DNA of 64,000 bases, from the NCBI RefSeq assembly GCF_003001815.1, contig NZ_PVMZ01000013.1, forward strand, positions 124,001-188,000, read 5' to 3'. Shown piece by piece: positions 15,167 to 23,120 of this stretch. Made by a program: the position numbers and the translations under genes. This stretch comes from Actinoplanes italicus (GTDB taxonomy: Bacteria > Actinomycetota > Actinomycetes > Mycobacteriales > Micromonosporaceae). A model generated the notes under the pieces. The model had not been told where the DNA came from, searched no databases, and saw only the letters and a program-made list of their open reading frames with translations. Position 1 is the first letter of the stretch, and each line of letters starts with the position of its first letter.

Positions 15167-16332
15167 GAATCCTCCTTGATCGGGATCATGGCACGGACCA
15201 GCCATCCGCCGTCCGGGGCCGGCCCGGCCGACAGCTCCCCGCCGTGCACGGCCACCCGCTCACGCATGCCGATCAGCCCGTTGCCGCCGCCCGTGGCGGT
15301 GGGTGCCTCGCCCGTGCCGTCGTCGCGGACCTCCAGCACGGCCCGGCTGGGCTCGACGACCAGGCCGACCGTCACGCGGGTGCCCGGTCCGGCGTGCCGC
15401 AGCGCATTCGTCAGCGACTCCTGCGCGATCCGGAACACGGTCAGCTCCTCGGCCGCGGACAGCCTCTCCACGTCTCCGTCGATCCGTGACGCGACGTCGA
15501 GGCCCGCCGCCCGGGCCCGCTGCACCACAGTGCCGAGCTGCCCGAGACCGCGACGGCGGCGGTCCTCGGGGTCCTCCTCGCCGCCGGTGCCGCGCAGTAC
15601 CGCCACGATCCGGTGCATGTCGTCCAGCGCCTCCCGGCCGGTGCCGGCGACCGTGCACATCGCCTCCCTCGCCCGCTCGGCGTCGGTGTCGAGCACGTAC
15701 CGGGCCCCGTCGGCCTGCGCGATCATCACGGCCAGGCTGTGCGCCACCACGTCGTGCAGCTCACGGGCGATGAACGCCCGCTCGTCCGCGGCCGCCAGAC
15801 GGGCCAGCTGGTCGCGCTCGCGCTCCGCGGTGGCGGCCCGCTCGGTCAGCACCAGGCCGCGTTCGCGGTTCGTCCGCAGCACGTAGGCGACCAGCCACAG
15901 CGCTCCGCTGACGGCCAGGATGACCGCCTGCTCCGCGAGGTACGGGTAGTCGAGGATCGACCCCGGCCACTCGGTCTCGATCTGGACAGCGGTGGCGACG
16001 AGGGCTCCGGCCGCGACCACGAGGCCGGACAGGTACACCGCCCCCTGGTCGGGGGAGTGGGTCACCACCGCCAGCATCGCCACGAGCAGCGCGACGTCGT
16101 ACCCCGCCGGAATCGCCGAAGCGGCCACCAGCTGCACCGCACAGAGAACGGTGACCACCGCGAAGACCCGGATCGGCGCGTAGCGCCGGGCGATCAGAGC
16201 GGCGGCCATGCCGACGCCGATGACCACGTCCCAGACCGAGTAGTCGCGGTACTGCACGGCGACGGTCGCCACCACCGTGGCGATGATCAGATCCCACAGG
16301 AGGAGCAGCTGCGGGGCCCACCGATGGAACAT
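15163..16332 (-). CDS. Sensor histidine kinase, HisKA_3 (NarX/DesK) type
   Basis: I take ATG 16332 (MFHRWAPQ), 30 bases inside the longest frame, because GGCGGG precedes it. The 389-residue protein has about five membrane spans in its first 150 residues and almost no external loop, as in intramembrane-sensing kinases that detect envelope or antibiotic stress. Next come a short coiled coil, the dimerisation box ELHDVVAHSLAV with the phospho-histidine near residue 194, and an HATPase domain (ESLTNALRHA, DDGTG, GNGLIGMRERV). Translation is coupled to the response regulator gene. Confidence 0.93.
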   Translation of the reverse strand: MFHRWAPQLLLLWDLIIATVVATVAVQYRDYSVWDVVIGVGMAAALIARRYAPIRVFAVVTVLCAVQLVAASAIPAGYDVALLVAMLAVVTHSPDQGAVYLSGLVVAAGALVATAVQIETEWPGSILDYPYLAEQAVILAVSGALWLVAYVLRTNRERGLVLTERAATAERERDQLARLAAADERAFIARELHDVVAHSLAVMIAQADGARYVLDTDAERAREAMCTVAGTGREALDDMHRIVAVLRGTGGEEDPEDRRRRGLGQLGTVVQRARAAGLDVASRIDGDVERLSAAEELTVFRIAQESLTNALRHAGPGTRVTVGLVVEPSRAVLEVRDDGTGEAPTATGGGNGLIGMRERVAVHGGELSAGPAPDGGWLVRAMIPIKEDS

Positions 16333-16453
16333 CCCGCCACCATAGACGGCCCCGATCACCACCGGCGGAACGCCGAGATCCCGCCGACGATGATGCGGGG
16401 CACGACTCGAAGGTCGTGCCCACCGTGCCGGCCTTCGTCCTGCCTACCGTGGC

Positions 16454-16563
16454 GGCTTCACCGCGCTTGCGTGCTGGCTTCACCGCGCTTGCGTGCTGGC
16501 CTCACCGCGCCCGCGTGCTGGCCTCACCGCGCTTGCGTGCTGGCCTCACCGCGCCTGTGCCGT
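16454..16563. repeat. 22-bp tandem repeat, five copies
   Basis: CACCGCG recurs at 16459, 16481, 16503, 16525 and 16547, exactly 22 bases apart, within near-identical units that include CTTGCGTGCTGG. The array lies just upstream of the kinase gene start region, so it may affect the promoter of the kinase-ABC unit. 22 is not a multiple of 3, which argues against coding. Confidence 0.8.
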
Positions 16564-16767
16564 CGGCTTTCGTCGCGCCTGCCGTGCCGGCCTTCGTGGC
16601 GCAGACCTTCATCGCGGTTCGCCGGCAGCGGAGATACTCGTTGCTGCTGGCAGATCAGTCTGTTTAGTCCCTGTGCACATCGAGGGCGCACTGCATCGCT
16701 ACATCTCGATCGGTGGCGGCCCAGATCTGTGATCTTTGGGTTTCCGCGCTTCTGGTCCGTTCCCCCG

Positions 16768-16810
16768 GGTTGATATGAGAGCCAGTTCGGGTCGACATGA
16801 GAGCCAAATT
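16768..16810. repeat. Two-copy 22-bp direct repeat with ATGAGAGCCA
   Basis: Two adjacent units, GGGTYGAYATGAGAGCCA followed by an AT-richer tail, lie 22 bp apart in a stretch with lower GC than its surroundings. They could be an operator or a relic of a mobile-element end. No gene is seen between 16564 and about 16940. Confidence 0.4.
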
Positions 16811-17120
16811 CCCAAGATCGGCTCCGATCCGGCGAAGTTTGCCCGTCGCTCCGGCGGGATTCAAGTGATGCACTGGCGGGTGGAAAAAATCTGGATTGGC
16901 ATGATCAACTTCTTACACTTCTTCGTTGGAGCGCGGAAGAATTAATGCATGGGACAGGGGTCGTTGTTCAGCAGGGCGCAAATCGCTGAGATGCGCGATC
17001 CGGCCTCGGCGCGCAACCATTCGCCGTCGCGTGACGAATTCCGCCGCGAGCACCAGCGGCGCCGAGCTTTCGGCCTCCGGCACCGCCACGCCGAAAAGCT
17101 TCGCCGCCCGCGCCCCGCCG

Positions 17121-17200
17121 GTGTCGCCTTGCCTGCCGGTGTCGCCTTGCCTGCCGGTGTCGCCTCGCCTGCCGGTGTCGCCTTGCCCGCCGGTGCCGGC
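17121..17200. repeat. 18-bp tandem repeat, about five copies
   Basis: GTGTCGCC recurs at 17121, 17139, 17157 and 17175, with a diverged copy at 17193. The unit of 18 bases includes TTGCCTGCCG. In frame it would encode a repeated AGVALP-like hexapeptide, but the host frame is not supported as a gene. Confidence 0.75.
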
Positions 17201-17515
17201 CCGACACGCCCGCCGGCACGAGCCATCCCCCGCAGCCGAACCGCACAAGCTCTCTCTCCGAGTCCTTCCGCGCAGCGCACTCCCACGCCACACGAGCCAT
17301 CCCCCGCAGCCGAACCCGTCACGACACCTGAGCCGGCCATCACAGTCCACCCCGCTACAGCGGTTCGACCTGTTCCTACGGCCGGCCTTGTCGGCGCAGC
17401 TGAACTTGTTGCCGCAGGCGAGCCCATCATCGCTGCTGAGCGGTCCGCTGGTGAGTCGTCCGGTGCTGAGCCGATCACCGCTGAAATGGCCGCCAGTGAG
17501 CCGTTCCTTGTTGAG

Positions 17516-17680
17516 CCTGCGGCCGTTGGGGCGGTGGTCGCGGGGTGGTTCTTTGCTGGGCCTGCGGCCGTTGGGCCGGTGGTCGCGGAGTGGTTCTTTG
17601 CTGGGCCTGCGGCCGTTGGGCCGGTGGTCGCGGGGTCGTTCCCTGCTGGGCCTGCCGCCGCTGGGTCGGTCACCGCTGAA
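17516..17680. repeat. 45-bp tandem repeat, three and a half copies
   Basis: CCTGCGGCCG begins units at 17516, 17561 and 17606, with a diverged copy at 17651. Each unit contains TTCTTTGCTGGG or a variant. The 45-base period keeps frames open on both strands, which explains the long low-complexity reading frames here. Confidence 0.75.
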
Positions 17681-18291
17681 CTGGCCGCTGTAGAGCTCAC
17701 CGCCGCAGCCGGGCCAGCTCCCGCGTTCGGGTCGGCTACGGCGACTGCCTTCGTCGCCGTAGCAGGGAATGCCGCAGTGGACGATGCGTTCTGTGGGCCG
17801 CCCGGGAGGCCCGGCTTCTTGTCGCTGTTCTTGACATGGCCATCGACATCGATTCCACGAGCATTCGCGGCCCCGGCGGCGGACGCGGTCCTATCGACGG
17901 TCGAATCCATCCAGACTGCACCCGATGCCACCCGGCACCACCAATTCCCGCCGAGCCATTACACGTATGTCGTAAGAAAGGCGTATCGGCGCCACCCGCA
18001 ATCCGGCCGGGTCGTTGCGCGACGTTTGCCGACCCCAGAACAGGTGGGAGATGTCCGCGCACCAACGGAAGGTCGGAAACGCATATCCGCATACCGTGAG
18101 TTTCAGTCGCCGGCGGCGACATCCAGCACTATCGGCCATGGGTTGGGCGGTGGCAGGCATTCTCTCGGTTCAGCAGGACGGACCGAATGGTCAACTCACC
18201 CGATTCAGCAGTTCAAGGCATCGGCTACCTTCGTTGATCGAACATCTCGACGTGACGGCTCGTTAGTGCGTGTCGGAAGCTGCCGGAAGCG

Positions 18292-18529
18292 TCGGTCCGG
18301 GGCGTCAGGTCTGGAGGGCCAGGTCTGGGGCGTTGGGCCGGGAGGGTCAGGTCTGGGGCGTCAGGTCTGGAGGGTCAGGTCTGGGGCGTCAGGTCTGGAG
18401 GGTCAGGTCTGGGGCGTCAGGTCTGGAGGGTCAGGTCTGGGGCGTTGGGCCGGGAGGGGCAGGTCTGGGGCGTTGGGCCGGGAGGGGCAGGTCTGGAGCG
18501 TCAGGTCTGGAGCTTCAGGAGGTCTCGAT
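18292..18529. repeat. 14-bp tandem repeat, about 16 copies
   Basis: Units of the form CAGGTCTGGRGSGT follow each other every 14 bases from about 18292 to 18516, with three interspersed TTGGGCCGGGAGGG variants (18334, 18446, 18474) and alternating AGGG/GGCG cores. The alternation gives a weaker 28-bp higher-order period. The last unit runs into AGGAGGT just before the ATG at 18528. Confidence 0.85.
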
Positions 18530-18989
18530 GTTCAGCTCTCCGGATACGTGGCTGGAGGTCTGGTTTCCCATGCCGCCGCGCAGCAACGCGACAAGCCTGG
18601 GCGTGGGCGCGCAGTAGGTCGCCCCGGACCGCGTGCGGCTGCCGGCGGCGGCCTGGGGGCCGTTCGATGCCGCGGAGGACGAGATGCTCCGCATCGAGCA
18701 TCAGGACGGCAATTGGGGGCAGGGAGATGGCCACGGCTTCGGGCTACTGCGCTGTCCGGGTCTGGATGACCGATGGCGGGGACCTCGAACACTTCGAGGA
18801 CCTCGTCCTGGCCGAGTTCGCCCCGCTGCGGATCACCGGTGGCGGCATGTCGGGCTCGTCGTCCTCGACATCCCGCCCACGGCGGACCCGGCAGCGGTCC
18901 AGCGGCTGCTGCGTGCCGGTGAACACGCCGGCCGCTGGACCGTGAACGAGCTGTGCGTAACCCCGGCATGGCGTGCGGCCGTGCTCTGA
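18528..18989 (+). pseudogene. Degenerate gene with in-frame stop and frameshift
   Basis: From ATG 18528, behind AGGAGG created at the end of the 14-bp array, the frame reads MFSSPDTWLEVWF, meets TAG at 18615, then continues (WGPFDAAEDEMLRIEHQDG). A second frame from ATG 18727, behind GCAGGGAG, reads MATASGYCAVRVWMTDGG to ITGGGMS. The first frame then resumes sensible sequence near 18855 (VGLVVLDIPPTADPAAVQRL) to the stop at 18989. The best reading is one or two short genes broken by a stop and a frameshift. The family is unknown. Confidence 0.45.
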
Positions 18990-19032
18990 ACGCCTGTGCC
19001 AGCGGCGCTCTCACAGGAGAGCGGAGCCGCCC

Positions 19033-19222
19033 GCGGGCGGGGACAGGACTGGCGGGCGGGGACCGGGTTGGCGGGCGGGGATCGGGTTGGCGGGCGGGGA
19101 CAGGACTGGCGGGCGGGGACAGGACTGGCGGGCGGGGACAGGACTGGCGGGCGGGCACCGGGTCGGCGGGCGGGGACAGGACTGGCGGGCGGGGACCGGG
19201 CTGGCGGGCGGGCACCGGGCCG
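19033..19222. repeat. 19-bp tandem repeat, ten copies
   Basis: GCGGGCGGG starts units at 19033 and then every 19 bases to 19204. The variable part is mostly GACAGGACTG, GACCGGGTTG or CACCGGGTCG. A further two-copy 25-bp repeat (GCCCTGGGCCGGGTGTTCGC at 19260 and 19285) follows. There is no coding signal. The array lies immediately downstream of the GNAT gene on the minus strand. Confidence 0.85.
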
Positions 19223-19339
19223 ACCTGGTCGGTGGCCGTCCTGTCGGTGGTCGCCGGGCGCCCTGGGCCGGGTGTTCGCTGGCTGCCCTGGGCCGGGTGT
19301 TCGCCGGCCGCCGCGGGCCGTGCGGTCAGCAGGGACGGA

Positions 19340-19942
19340 TCATGACGATCGGGCCGCCGGCGATGCCGTACCGCTCCACTCGTCGGAGAGCAGGGCGTAG
19401 CCGACGCAGTCGAGCCATTCGCCGGATCGGTGCAGGGAGTCCCGCACGGTGTAGAACTCGCGGCGCATCCCGACACGTTCCATGAGTCGCCACGATGGCT
19501 CGTTGGCGGCGAAGCAGGTGGCCGTCACCCGGTGCAGTCCGAGCTCCTCGAAGCAGAGCCGGAGCAGTTCCCGGACAGCCTCGGTGGCGTATCCGTGGCC
19601 GGCGTGCCCGGGATCGAGGACCCATCCCAGCTCCGCCTGCATGCCCCGGGCGAGTTCGGCGATCTCCGCCTGCGCCCAGGCGTCCTCGATCTTCACCATC
19701 AGGTCGCCGATGATCGTGCCGCCGTGCTCGAGCACGAGGGTCCTGGCCAGGCTGTCGGGGTTCTGGAACCAGGATCGGTGCTCGTCCGGGGTGGCGGGGG
19801 CGCGGGTGATCCAGCGGCTCACGTCCTCGCGGCGACGGAACTGCCAGGTGGCGTCGGCGTCGTCCGCGGTCGCGGGCCGCAGCGTCAGACGGTCGGTGTG
19901 TGCCGGCCAGGTGAGGGCGGCGAGTCCGGTGTTCATGCTCAT
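19340..19942 (-). CDS. GNAT N-acetyltransferase (RimJ/RimL-like)
   Basis: The ATG at 19942 overlaps the stop of the reductase gene by 4 bases, which fixes the start (200 residues; an inner ATG at 19936 is possible). The protein reads TDRLTLRPATADDADATWQF at its start, typical of RimJ/RimL. Motif A is ELGWVLDPGHAGHGYATEAV (acetyl-CoA pyrophosphate loop GHAGHG), followed by the LHRVTATCFAANEPS strand-helix and MERVGMRREF. Such enzymes acetylate protein N-termini or small amines with acetyl-CoA. The GC-rich 19-bp array begins 118 bases downstream. Confidence 0.92.
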   Translation of the reverse strand: MSMNTGLAALTWPAHTDRLTLRPATADDADATWQFRRREDVSRWITRAPATPDEHRSWFQNPDSLARTLVLEHGGTIIGDLMVKIEDAWAQAEIAELARGMQAELGWVLDPGHAGHGYATEAVRELLRLCFEELGLHRVTATCFAANEPSWRLMERVGMRREFYTVRDSLHRSGEWLDCVGYALLSDEWSGTASPAARSS

Positions 19943-20517
19943 GCGCGCGCCTTCCGGACGGCGTACCGATGGAGGCTGACGCCCTGTTCGAAACGCGCCT
20001 GTTCGAGCAGGTCCAGCTCCAGTGGCTCGTCGTGACCGTCGAACAGAGGCCGGCCGGCGCCGAGGACGACGGGGTGGACGAAGAGCAGCAGCTCGTCCAG
20101 CAGCCCCGCCCGGAGCAAAGCGGTGGCCACAGTGGCGCCCCCGACGCCGATGTCGCCCTCGGTCTGCTCGCGCACGTCCGCGAGCGCGGCGACGTCGCTG
20201 ACCACCCGGGTGTTGTGCCCGGCGCTGGTACGGGTCCGCGACACCAGCACCTTCGGCATCGAGATCCAGATCTGACCGTACTCGCGAAGGAAGCCGGGCA
20301 ACGAGGCGTCGTCGCGCGCCTCCGGCCAGAATCCCTCCATCGTCTCGTAGATCGTGCGTCCCTGGACCATGAGCGACAGCGCTCGCGCCCGCGAGTTGAA
20401 CTCCTGGTGCAGGGCCTCGCCGATGCGCATCCACGAACCGCCGCCCTGCTCGTTCTCGGCGTGCTCGATTCTCAGGTCGAGGGACACATTCATCCAGTAC
20501 ACGAACCGGCCCGGCAC
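19939..20517 (-). CDS. Dihydrofolate reductase family protein (RibD C-terminal-like)
   Basis: GTG 20517 is chosen because GGGGAGGG lies just upstream and the protein then begins GRFVYWMNVSLDLRIEHA, the usual start of this family (192 residues). Other motifs are LMVQGRTIYETMEGFW, PKVLVSRT, GDIGVGGATVATALL (cofactor-binding GGxx) and LLLFVHPVVLGAGRPLF. These proteins resemble the riboflavin reductase domain of RibD and bind NADPH; most actinomycete paralogs have unknown substrates. Translation is coupled to the acetyltransferase. Confidence 0.88.
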   Translation of the reverse strand: MPGRFVYWMNVSLDLRIEHAENEQGGGSWMRIGEALHQEFNSRARALSLMVQGRTIYETMEGFWPEARDDASLPGFLREYGQIWISMPKVLVSRTRTSAGHNTRVVSDVAALADVREQTEGDIGVGGATVATALLRAGLLDELLLFVHPVVLGAGRPLFDGHDEPLELDLLEQARFEQGVSLHRYAVRKARA

Positions 20518-20552
20518 GAGCCCTCCCCATCGTCGCGGTCTACTGCTCACCG

Positions 20553-21581
20553 TCACCTTAGAGGGGTTCTGATCATCGACTCGGCGGCGGCGACGATGGC
20601 GTCGGCGGCCGGGCGGGGCTGCCAGCCCAGCACCCGGCGGGCCTTGGCGTTCGACGGCTTCTTCACGTAGCCGAGGTCCGGGACGAGCGACCGCAACTCG
20701 GGGTTGAAGAGCGCGCCCACCCGTACGACGAAGTCTGGGATCTTCCGGGTCGGAACCCGGCCCGCCGCATCGCCGAGGTTCGCCCGCAGCAGTTCGCCGA
20801 CCTGCCTCATCGCGATGGCCGGGCCGTCGGCCAGCAGGAACCGCTGACCGGCCGCACCGGGCGCGGTCATCGCCAGCACGTGCGCCGACGCGACGTCCCG
20901 CACGTCGACGAACGGGATGAACAGGTTCGGGTAGCCGGGCATGCCGCCGTCGAGGACACGCTGCACCAGGTGGTTCGTCCCGGAGACCTCCCGGCCCATG
21001 AGCGGCCCGACCACGGCGACCGGGCAGAGCGCGACCAGCTCCATGCCCCGGCCCTCGGCGGCCACGAAGTCCCAGGCGTCCCGCTCGGCGAGGGTCTTGC
21101 TCCGGCCGTACGCGTCCACGCCCGGCCCGTCCAGGATCGTCCAGTCCTCCTCGGTGAACGCGTGCTCGCGATGCGGATGACCCCAGCTCACCGCGTGGAA
21201 CGCCGAGGTCAGCACCACCCGCTTCACCCCCGCGTCCCGGGCGGCGCGCAGCACCCGCACCGTGCCCTCCCGGGCGGGGACGATGACGTCGTCCTCGTTC
21301 GCGACCTTGCCCGGGTGCACCGGCGAGGCCACGTGCATCACGTAGTCGCAGCCCGCGACCGCGTCCGCCCATCCGGCGTCGCCGAGCAGGTCCGCCGCCA
21401 CGAAGCTCAGCGAGTCCCCGCCGGACATGCCGGCCTCGGTCAGGACCGCCCGTACCGCCGCCTCGCGCTGCAGCGACCGCACCGTGGTGCGTACCCGGTA
21501 GCCCTGTCCGAGCAGCTGGAGGATGACGTGGCCGGCGATGAACCCGGAGCCGCCGGTGACGAGGACGAGTTTCTGTGTCAT
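20553..21581 (-). CDS. NAD-dependent epimerase/dihydroflavonol-reductase-like extended SDR
   Basis: 342 residues with an N-terminal Rossmann motif TGGSGFIAG (residues 9-17), catalytic Tyr158/Lys162 in YGRSK, and CPVAVVGPL downstream. The order matches extended SDRs of the dihydroflavonol/cinnamoyl-CoA reductase group, which reduce a carbonyl with NADPH. SASPVHP-type active-site context is visible as HVASPVHP. It ends with the SNAKARRVLGWQPR segment typical of the family. It is divergent from the XRE regulator at 21687, which is the likely controller. The reductase pair downstream is read in the same direction 36 bases later. Confidence 0.92.
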   Translation of the reverse strand: MTQKLVLVTGGSGFIAGHVILQLLGQGYRVRTTVRSLQREAAVRAVLTEAGMSGGDSLSFVAADLLGDAGWADAVAGCDYVMHVASPVHPGKVANEDDVIVPAREGTVRVLRAARDAGVKRVVLTSAFHAVSWGHPHREHAFTEEDWTILDGPGVDAYGRSKTLAERDAWDFVAAEGRGMELVALCPVAVVGPLMGREVSGTNHLVQRVLDGGMPGYPNLFIPFVDVRDVASAHVLAMTAPGAAGQRFLLADGPAIAMRQVGELLRANLGDAAGRVPTRKIPDFVVRVGALFNPELRSLVPDLGYVKKPSNAKARRVLGWQPRPAADAIVAAAESMIRTPLR

Positions 21582-21686
21582 GGGATCAACGATCGGTGGC
21601 CGGTTCCGGGGCAGGCAGAGCCCCGATCAGCCGGGGTCCTGGCAGGGCCCCCTCGTCAGCCCCGGCACGCGCCTACCGTGGGTTCC

Positions 21687-22511
21687 ATGACCGGGGAATC
21701 GAACCTTCTCGGCGCCTTCCTCCGCGCCCGCCGCGAGCTCGTCACTCCGGAGCAGGCCGGCGTTCCGGTCGTCGGCGTCCGGCGGGTGCCGGGGCTGCGC
21801 CGTGAGGAGGTCGCCATGCTGGCCGGCATCAGCGCCGACTACTACCTGCGGCTGGAGCGTGGCCGCGACCGCAGCCCGTCGGTGCAGGTCCTCGAATCGC
21901 TGGCGCGTGTGCTGCACCTGGACGACACATCCCGCGAGTACCTGCTCGGGCTGGCCGCCGCCAAGCCCCGGCGCAGGCGTCCGCGCCGGGAGACGGCGCC
22001 GTCCAGCACCGCGCAGCTGGTCGCGACGATGCCGTTCCCGGCCTTCATCGAAGGGCGCTGTCTCGACGTCCTGGCCGCGAACCCGCTGGCCACCGCGCTG
22101 TCTCCGCGTCTGGTCGCGGGCGGCAACCGGCTGCGTGACGTCTTCCTCGACCCGGGTGAGCAGGCCATGTGGCCGGACTGGGAGATGGCGGCCGCCATGC
22201 TCGTCGCGTCCTTCCGGGGCGCGGTCGGCGCCGACACCGACGACCCGCGGTTCATCGAGCTCGTCGGCGAGCTGTCGCTGGCCAGCCCGCTGTTCCGCAC
22301 CCTGTGGGCCCGTCACGACGTGCGGCCGCGGGTCGGTGCGACGGTCATCCCGTTCCTGCATCCCCAGGTCGGCGAGCTGCGCCTCAACCGGGAGAAGCTG
22401 CACATCAGCGGTACGGACGGGATCATGCTCGTGATCTATCACCCGGATCCCGGCACCGCCGACGCCGACAGGCTGGCGTTGCTCGCATCGGCGTCGATGC
22501 CGGTCCGGTAA
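21687..22511 (+). CDS. XRE-family helix-turn-helix regulator (MmyB-like)
   Basis: 274 residues. The N-terminal HTH runs LGAFLRARRELVTPEQAG, VPGLRREEVAMLAGISADYY and LRLERGRDRSPS, a hallmark of the actinomycete MmyB-like group. Residues about 110-270 form the C-terminal PAS-like ligand domain (FPAFIEGRCLDVLAANPLA, VGELRLNREKL). The start is leaderless: TACCGT lies 7 bases before ATG 21687. Members usually repress or activate a divergent oxidoreductase gene, here the extended SDR. The pseudogene at 10126 is a decayed relative. Confidence 0.93.
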   Translation: MTGESNLLGAFLRARRELVTPEQAGVPVVGVRRVPGLRREEVAMLAGISADYYLRLERGRDRSPSVQVLESLARVLHLDDTSREYLLGLAAAKPRRRRPRRETAPSSTAQLVATMPFPAFIEGRCLDVLAANPLATALSPRLVAGGNRLRDVFLDPGEQAMWPDWEMAAAMLVASFRGAVGADTDDPRFIELVGELSLASPLFRTLWARHDVRPRVGATVIPFLHPQVGELRLNREKLHISGTDGIMLVIYHPDPGTADADRLALLASASMPVR

Positions 22512-22521
22512 AGTGCCGCGC

Positions 22522-22560
22522 ATGAGTATCTTCGCCGCTGATCGCACCCGTCTCGTCTGA
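22522..22560 (+). CDS. Leader peptide MSIFAADRTRLV
   Basis: A 12-codon frame lies 10 bases after the XRE gene. TAAAGT stands 7 bases before its ATG, the spacing of an actinobacterial leaderless promoter, so a transcript could begin at this very codon. The stop is followed at once by an 11-12 bp hairpin and then, 78 bases later, by an acetyltransferase gene. Short frame, promoter and hairpin placement suggest a regulatory leader. The peptide itself carries no obvious run of a single amino acid. Expression is inferred. Confidence 0.5.
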   Translation: MSIFAADRTRLV

Positions 22561-22619
22561 CCGGTCGCGACACCGTTCACTGCGTCGCGACCGGTTGATG
22601 CCCGCTTTCCGGTATCAAC
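22560..22619 (+). promoter_or_regulatory. Attenuator-like pair of hairpins after the leader peptide
   Basis: ACCGGTCGCGAC (22560-22571) is followed by its exact inverse complement at 22584-22595, loop 12 bases. A second stem, GTTGAT (22594-22599) with ATCAAC (22614-22619), shares bases with the first, so the two exclude one another at their base. A ribosome at the leader stop would cover the left arm of the first stem. Confidence 0.55.
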
Positions 22620-22637
22620 TCCTCGAGAGGCAGACGC

Positions 22638-23120
22638 ATGCTCATTCGTACGTTCGATGAATCCGATCTGACCGCGGTCGTCGCCCTGGCCGTCGACGTC
22701 TTCGGCCCGTTCCACGAGAAGTCCTTCCGCCCCGTGGTCGGCGAGGTGATCTTCGCCAACCAGGACGCCGACTGGCGTGCCGACTACGCCCGGCAGATCC
22801 CGGACCTGCACGCCCCGGCCGAGCATCGTCGGATGGCGATCGCCGAGGCCGGCGGAGCCATCGCCGGTTTCGTCGCCTGGACCGTCTCTCCAGCGGCCCG
22901 GAACGGCGAGATCACGCATGTCGCGGTGTCGGCCGCGCATCGCGGGGCAGGCGCCGGGACGGCCCTGTGCGAGCACGCCTTCGCCGAGCTCAGACGGGCC
23001 GGCGCCCAGGTCGTCACGATCGGCACCGGCGGCGACGACTTCCACGCCCCGGCCCGCAGGCTGTACGAGAGCCTGGGCTGCACCCCGTTCCCGGTCGTGA
23101 CCTACTACCGCGAGTTGTAG
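22638..23120 (+). CDS. GNAT family N-acetyltransferase
   Basis: 160 residues with an N-terminal strand IRTFDESDLTAVVALAVDVF, motif A ITHVAVSAAHRGAGAGTALCEHAF (acetyl-CoA loop HRGAGAG) and a C-terminal LYESLGCTPFPVVTYYREL. The insertion FANQDADWRADYARQIP between the first helices is typical of small-molecule acetyltransferases, including drug-modifying ones, but the substrate is not known. The ribosome site is GAGAGG. It stands behind the leader peptide and hairpins described above, and its stop abuts the stop of the convergent LtrA gene with no intervening base. Confidence 0.88.
   Translation: MLIRTFDESDLTAVVALAVDVFGPFHEKSFRPVVGEVIFANQDADWRADYARQIPDLHAPAEHRRMAIAEAGGAIAGFVAWTVSPAARNGEITHVAVSAAHRGAGAGTALCEHAFAELRRAGAQVVTIGTGGDDFHAPARRLYESLGCTPFPVVTYYREL

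Larger units (their letters stand above)
16811..18291. other. Repeat-rich stretch without a supportable gene
   Basis: Open frames of several hundred codons run through on both strands (for example 16949 rightward and 17931 leftward), but they are Ala/Pro/Thr/Gly runs created by the tandem arrays, whose periods (18 and 45) are multiples of three. None has a signal peptide, a known domain or a convincing ribosome site. The part 17830-18250 has lower GC and short non-repetitive frames; MAIDIDSTSIRG at 17836 faintly recalls transposase remnants, but nothing can be confirmed. I regard the region as non-coding or decayed. Confidence 0.5.

Noticed and set aside
16942-17931. 329-codon minus-strand Ala/Thr/Gly-rich frame
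   Set aside because: Its length results from 18- and 45-bp repeats that keep all frames open; it has no signal peptide, domain or ribosome site.
17836-18099. Transposase remnant
   Set aside because: MAIDIDSTSIRG is suggestive, but no other transposase motif, terminal repeat or target duplication is found.
19033-19222. CRISPR array
   Set aside because: The ten 19-bp units are contiguous with no unique spacers and no cas genes are present; the same holds for the other arrays.
19942-20530. N-terminal 196-residue extension of the GNAT protein
   Set aside because: It is out-of-frame translation of the DHFR-family gene; the ATGA overlap at 19942 marks the true start.
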